NCBI GenBank assembly: GCA_040003205.1
Contig: JBDUDA010000147.1
Location: 1 to 7,476 of the forward strand
Length of the DNA stretch: 7,476 nt
Reading direction: 5' to 3'
DNA from: JALYIM01 sp040003205
GTDB taxonomy: Bacteria > Acidobacteriota > Terriglobia > Terriglobales > Acidobacteriaceae
The stretch's first letter is position 1, and each line of letters starts with the position of its first letter. The position numbers and the translations under genes were made by a program. This document shows, one piece after another, positions 6,604-7,476 of the stretch. Below the pieces are notes generated by a model. It saw only the letters and a program-made list of their open reading frames with translations, was not told where the DNA came from and ran no database searches.

Positions 6604-6713
6604 GTCATGCTGAGCGAGCCGGAGTTGCGCAGCGATGAGGAGAGTCGAAGCATCCCTATCCCCAGTATGCCGAGTGCAACAGGGGTCCTTCGACTCTCGT
6701 CGCTCAGGATGAC
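6604..6713. repeat. Long imperfect inverted repeat (interspersed GTCATCCTGAGCGA-type element)
   Basis: The left arm begins GTCATGCTGAGCGAG (6604-6618) and resumes with GAGAGTCGAAG (6640-6650) and catccc (6651-6656). The right arm (6682-6713) is the reverse complement of GTCATCCTGAGCGAC plus GAGAGTCGAAGGACCCC. The arms differ at only a few bases, except that the left arm carries an extra 21-nt block (6619-6639). The loop is about 25 nt. The element fills the gap between the sulfur-carrier stop and the TetR promoter. It may act as a transcriptional or RNA-stability boundary for the thrC unit, but no T-run follows it on the minus strand, so it is not a standard intrinsic terminator. The sequence type resembles repeats scattered through many Acidobacteriota genomes. 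Confidence 0.75.
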
Positions 6714-6728
6714 CTGGAGAAAGGAGAG

Positions 6729-7013
6729 TTAAATAGTTCCGCCGGCAATAGAAGGCACCAGCAACACTTCGTCTCCATCCTGAAAAGCGTAGGCACCGCC
6801 CCCCAGGAAGCGAATGTCTTCTTCGTTTACGTAGACGTTCAAAAAGCGCCGAATCTGTCCGGCTTCGTCGCGCAGGTGAGGTTTCAGATCGGGGAATTGC
6901 TCGTCAAGTACGTTAAAGAGCTCTGCAATATCTTTTGCGGAACAGCTAATTTGACCGGTGCCCGCGGTATGTCGACGAAGCGCGGTCGGAATCTGTACCG
7001 TGATCGTTATCAC
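6729..7013 (-). CDS. MoaD/ThiS-family sulfur carrier protein, CysO-like, with C-terminal cap
   Basis: This small ubiquitin-fold sulfur carrier has 94 residues. Such proteins are activated at a C-terminal Gly-Gly by an E1-like enzyme and then carry sulfur as a thiocarboxylate. The resemblance to M. tuberculosis CysO is clear from memory: VQIPTALRRHT at the start, RRFLNVYVNEEDIRFLGG (about 55-72) and DGDEVLLVPSIAGG (79-92). CysO ends at Gly-Gly, but here Thr-Ile follow it (93-94), so the chain should be inactive until a protease trims it. JAMM-type proteases do this for similar carriers (for example QbsD on QbsE in Pseudomonas). The start codon is GTG, overlapping the thrC stop as GTGA, with a G-rich leader. 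The role may be cysteine, homocysteine or another sulfur-containing product. MoaD proper is less likely. Confidence 0.88.
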   Translation of the reverse strand: MITITVQIPTALRRHTAGTGQISCSAKDIAELFNVLDEQFPDLKPHLRDEAGQIRRFLNVYVNEEDIRFLGGGAYAFQDGDEVLLVPSIAGGTI

Positions 7014-7476
7014 GCACCCACCGTTTCTGGGACGTCAAACGTGCGCGAGCGGTGTGCGTTCCTTCGCTCGGCTTCGACGGCGTTCGCGAGGTATTTTTCG
7101 AACTCGGCTAGTTTCGGTGGAATCGGCTGCTCGGCTTGATAGCGGCCAACCAGTGCATCCGTTGTCTTAAGGCCGTTGCCAGTGATGCAGAGGACGGTGG
7201 TTTCTTCTGGGCGAACGCGGCCCTGCTGGTACAGTTTGGACGCACACCCAACAGTCACCCCTCCCGCAGTCTCTGTGAAAATCCCCTCTGTTTCGGCCAG
7301 TAACTGGATGGAATCCACCACCTCGTCATCGGATACATCTTCCGCCCAGCCCCCGCTCTCGTTGATTGTTCGAATTGCATAATGGCCGTCGGCGGGATTT
7401 CCAATCGCCAGCGAGCGCGCAATGGTTGCGGGCTTCTGTGGCTCGATTTCGGCTTGACCAGCTTTTACCGCAGTCG
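7010..7476 (-). CDS. thrC: Threonine synthase, C-terminal part (5' end outside window)
   Basis: This PLP-dependent fold-type II enzyme converts O-phospho-L-homoserine to threonine and phosphate in the cytosol. The frame is open to the right edge, so about 155 C-terminal residues are visible, and the N-terminal PLP-lysine region is missing. Recognisable segments are IARSLAIGNPADG, then SIQLLAETEGIFTETAGG and VLCITGNGLKT, all typical of threonine synthases of the mycobacterial/Thermus type. The GTG at 7319-7321 is an internal valine codon in VVDSIQ, not a start, because homology continues upstream of it. The tail after GNGLKT is charged and Ala-rich (AEFEKYLANAVEAERR), ending in DVPETVGA. The stop (7010-7012) overlaps the sulfur-carrier GTG start, implying translational coupling. 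A related fold-type II enzyme such as O-phosphoserine sulfhydrylase is less likely given the TAGG and GNGLKT motifs. Confidence 0.92.
   Translation of the reverse strand, partial: TAVKAGQAEIEPQKPATIARSLAIGNPADGHYAIRTINESGGWAEDVSDDEVVDSIQLLAETEGIFTETAGGVTVGCASKLYQQGRVRPEETTVLCITGNGLKTTDALVGRYQAEQPIPPKLAEFEKYLANAVEAERRNAHRSRTFDVPETVGA

Noticed and set aside
7319..7321. GTG as a start codon for a 103-residue protein at 7010-7321
   Set aside because: The same frame stays open to the window edge with threonine synthase sequence upstream (IARSLAIGNPADG), so this GTG is an internal valine codon.

Overview
The window holds eight protein genes on a moderately GC-rich bacterial chromosome segment. The interspersed GTCATCCTGAGCGA-type intergenic repeats, the gene style and the threonine synthase/sulfur-carrier pair suggest an Acidobacteriota (Koribacter/Terriglobia-like) genome. 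That assignment is inference and has not been tested by any search.

Layout. A degenerate inverted repeat (about 57-139) sits directly before fabD (145-1104, +), the malonyl-CoA:ACP transacylase of fatty acid synthesis and the only plus-strand gene. Everything else reads leftwards. Converging on fabD is an FRG-domain protein (1128-2072). Next is a small membrane-anchored protein with an NTF2-like look (2149-2592). Then comes a compact four-gene efflux cassette: ABC-2 permease (2642-3754), ABC ATPase (3751-4791), HlyD-type membrane fusion protein (4788-5882) and TetR regulator (5879-6556). Transcription runs TetR -> fusion protein -> ATPase -> permease, and each junction is a 4-nt ATGA stop/start overlap. 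A palindromic operator lies just upstream of the TetR start. A second, longer inverted repeat (6604-6713) separates this cassette from an upstream pair: a CysO/MoaD-type sulfur carrier (6729-7013) coupled by a GTGA overlap to threonine synthase (7010-7476, its 5' part outside the window).

How the genes work together. The TetR cassette resembles E. coli CecR-YbhGFSR in composition and order, but has one single-NBD ATPase and one permease. The fusion protein carries a well-spaced RLS motif, which predicts a TolC-family outer-membrane partner and hence a Gram-negative envelope. The sulfur carrier closely resembles mycobacterial CysO but ends in Gly-Gly-Thr-Ile rather than Gly-Gly. It should therefore need proteolytic uncapping, probably by a JAMM/Mec-type protease encoded elsewhere. 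No RNA genes, CRISPR arrays, insertion sequences or phage genes were seen. No strong case for a wholly new system was found. The most interesting points are the capped sulfur carrier coupled to thrC, the fully coupled self-regulated efflux cassette, the FRG gene, and the hairpin repeats at both gene borders.
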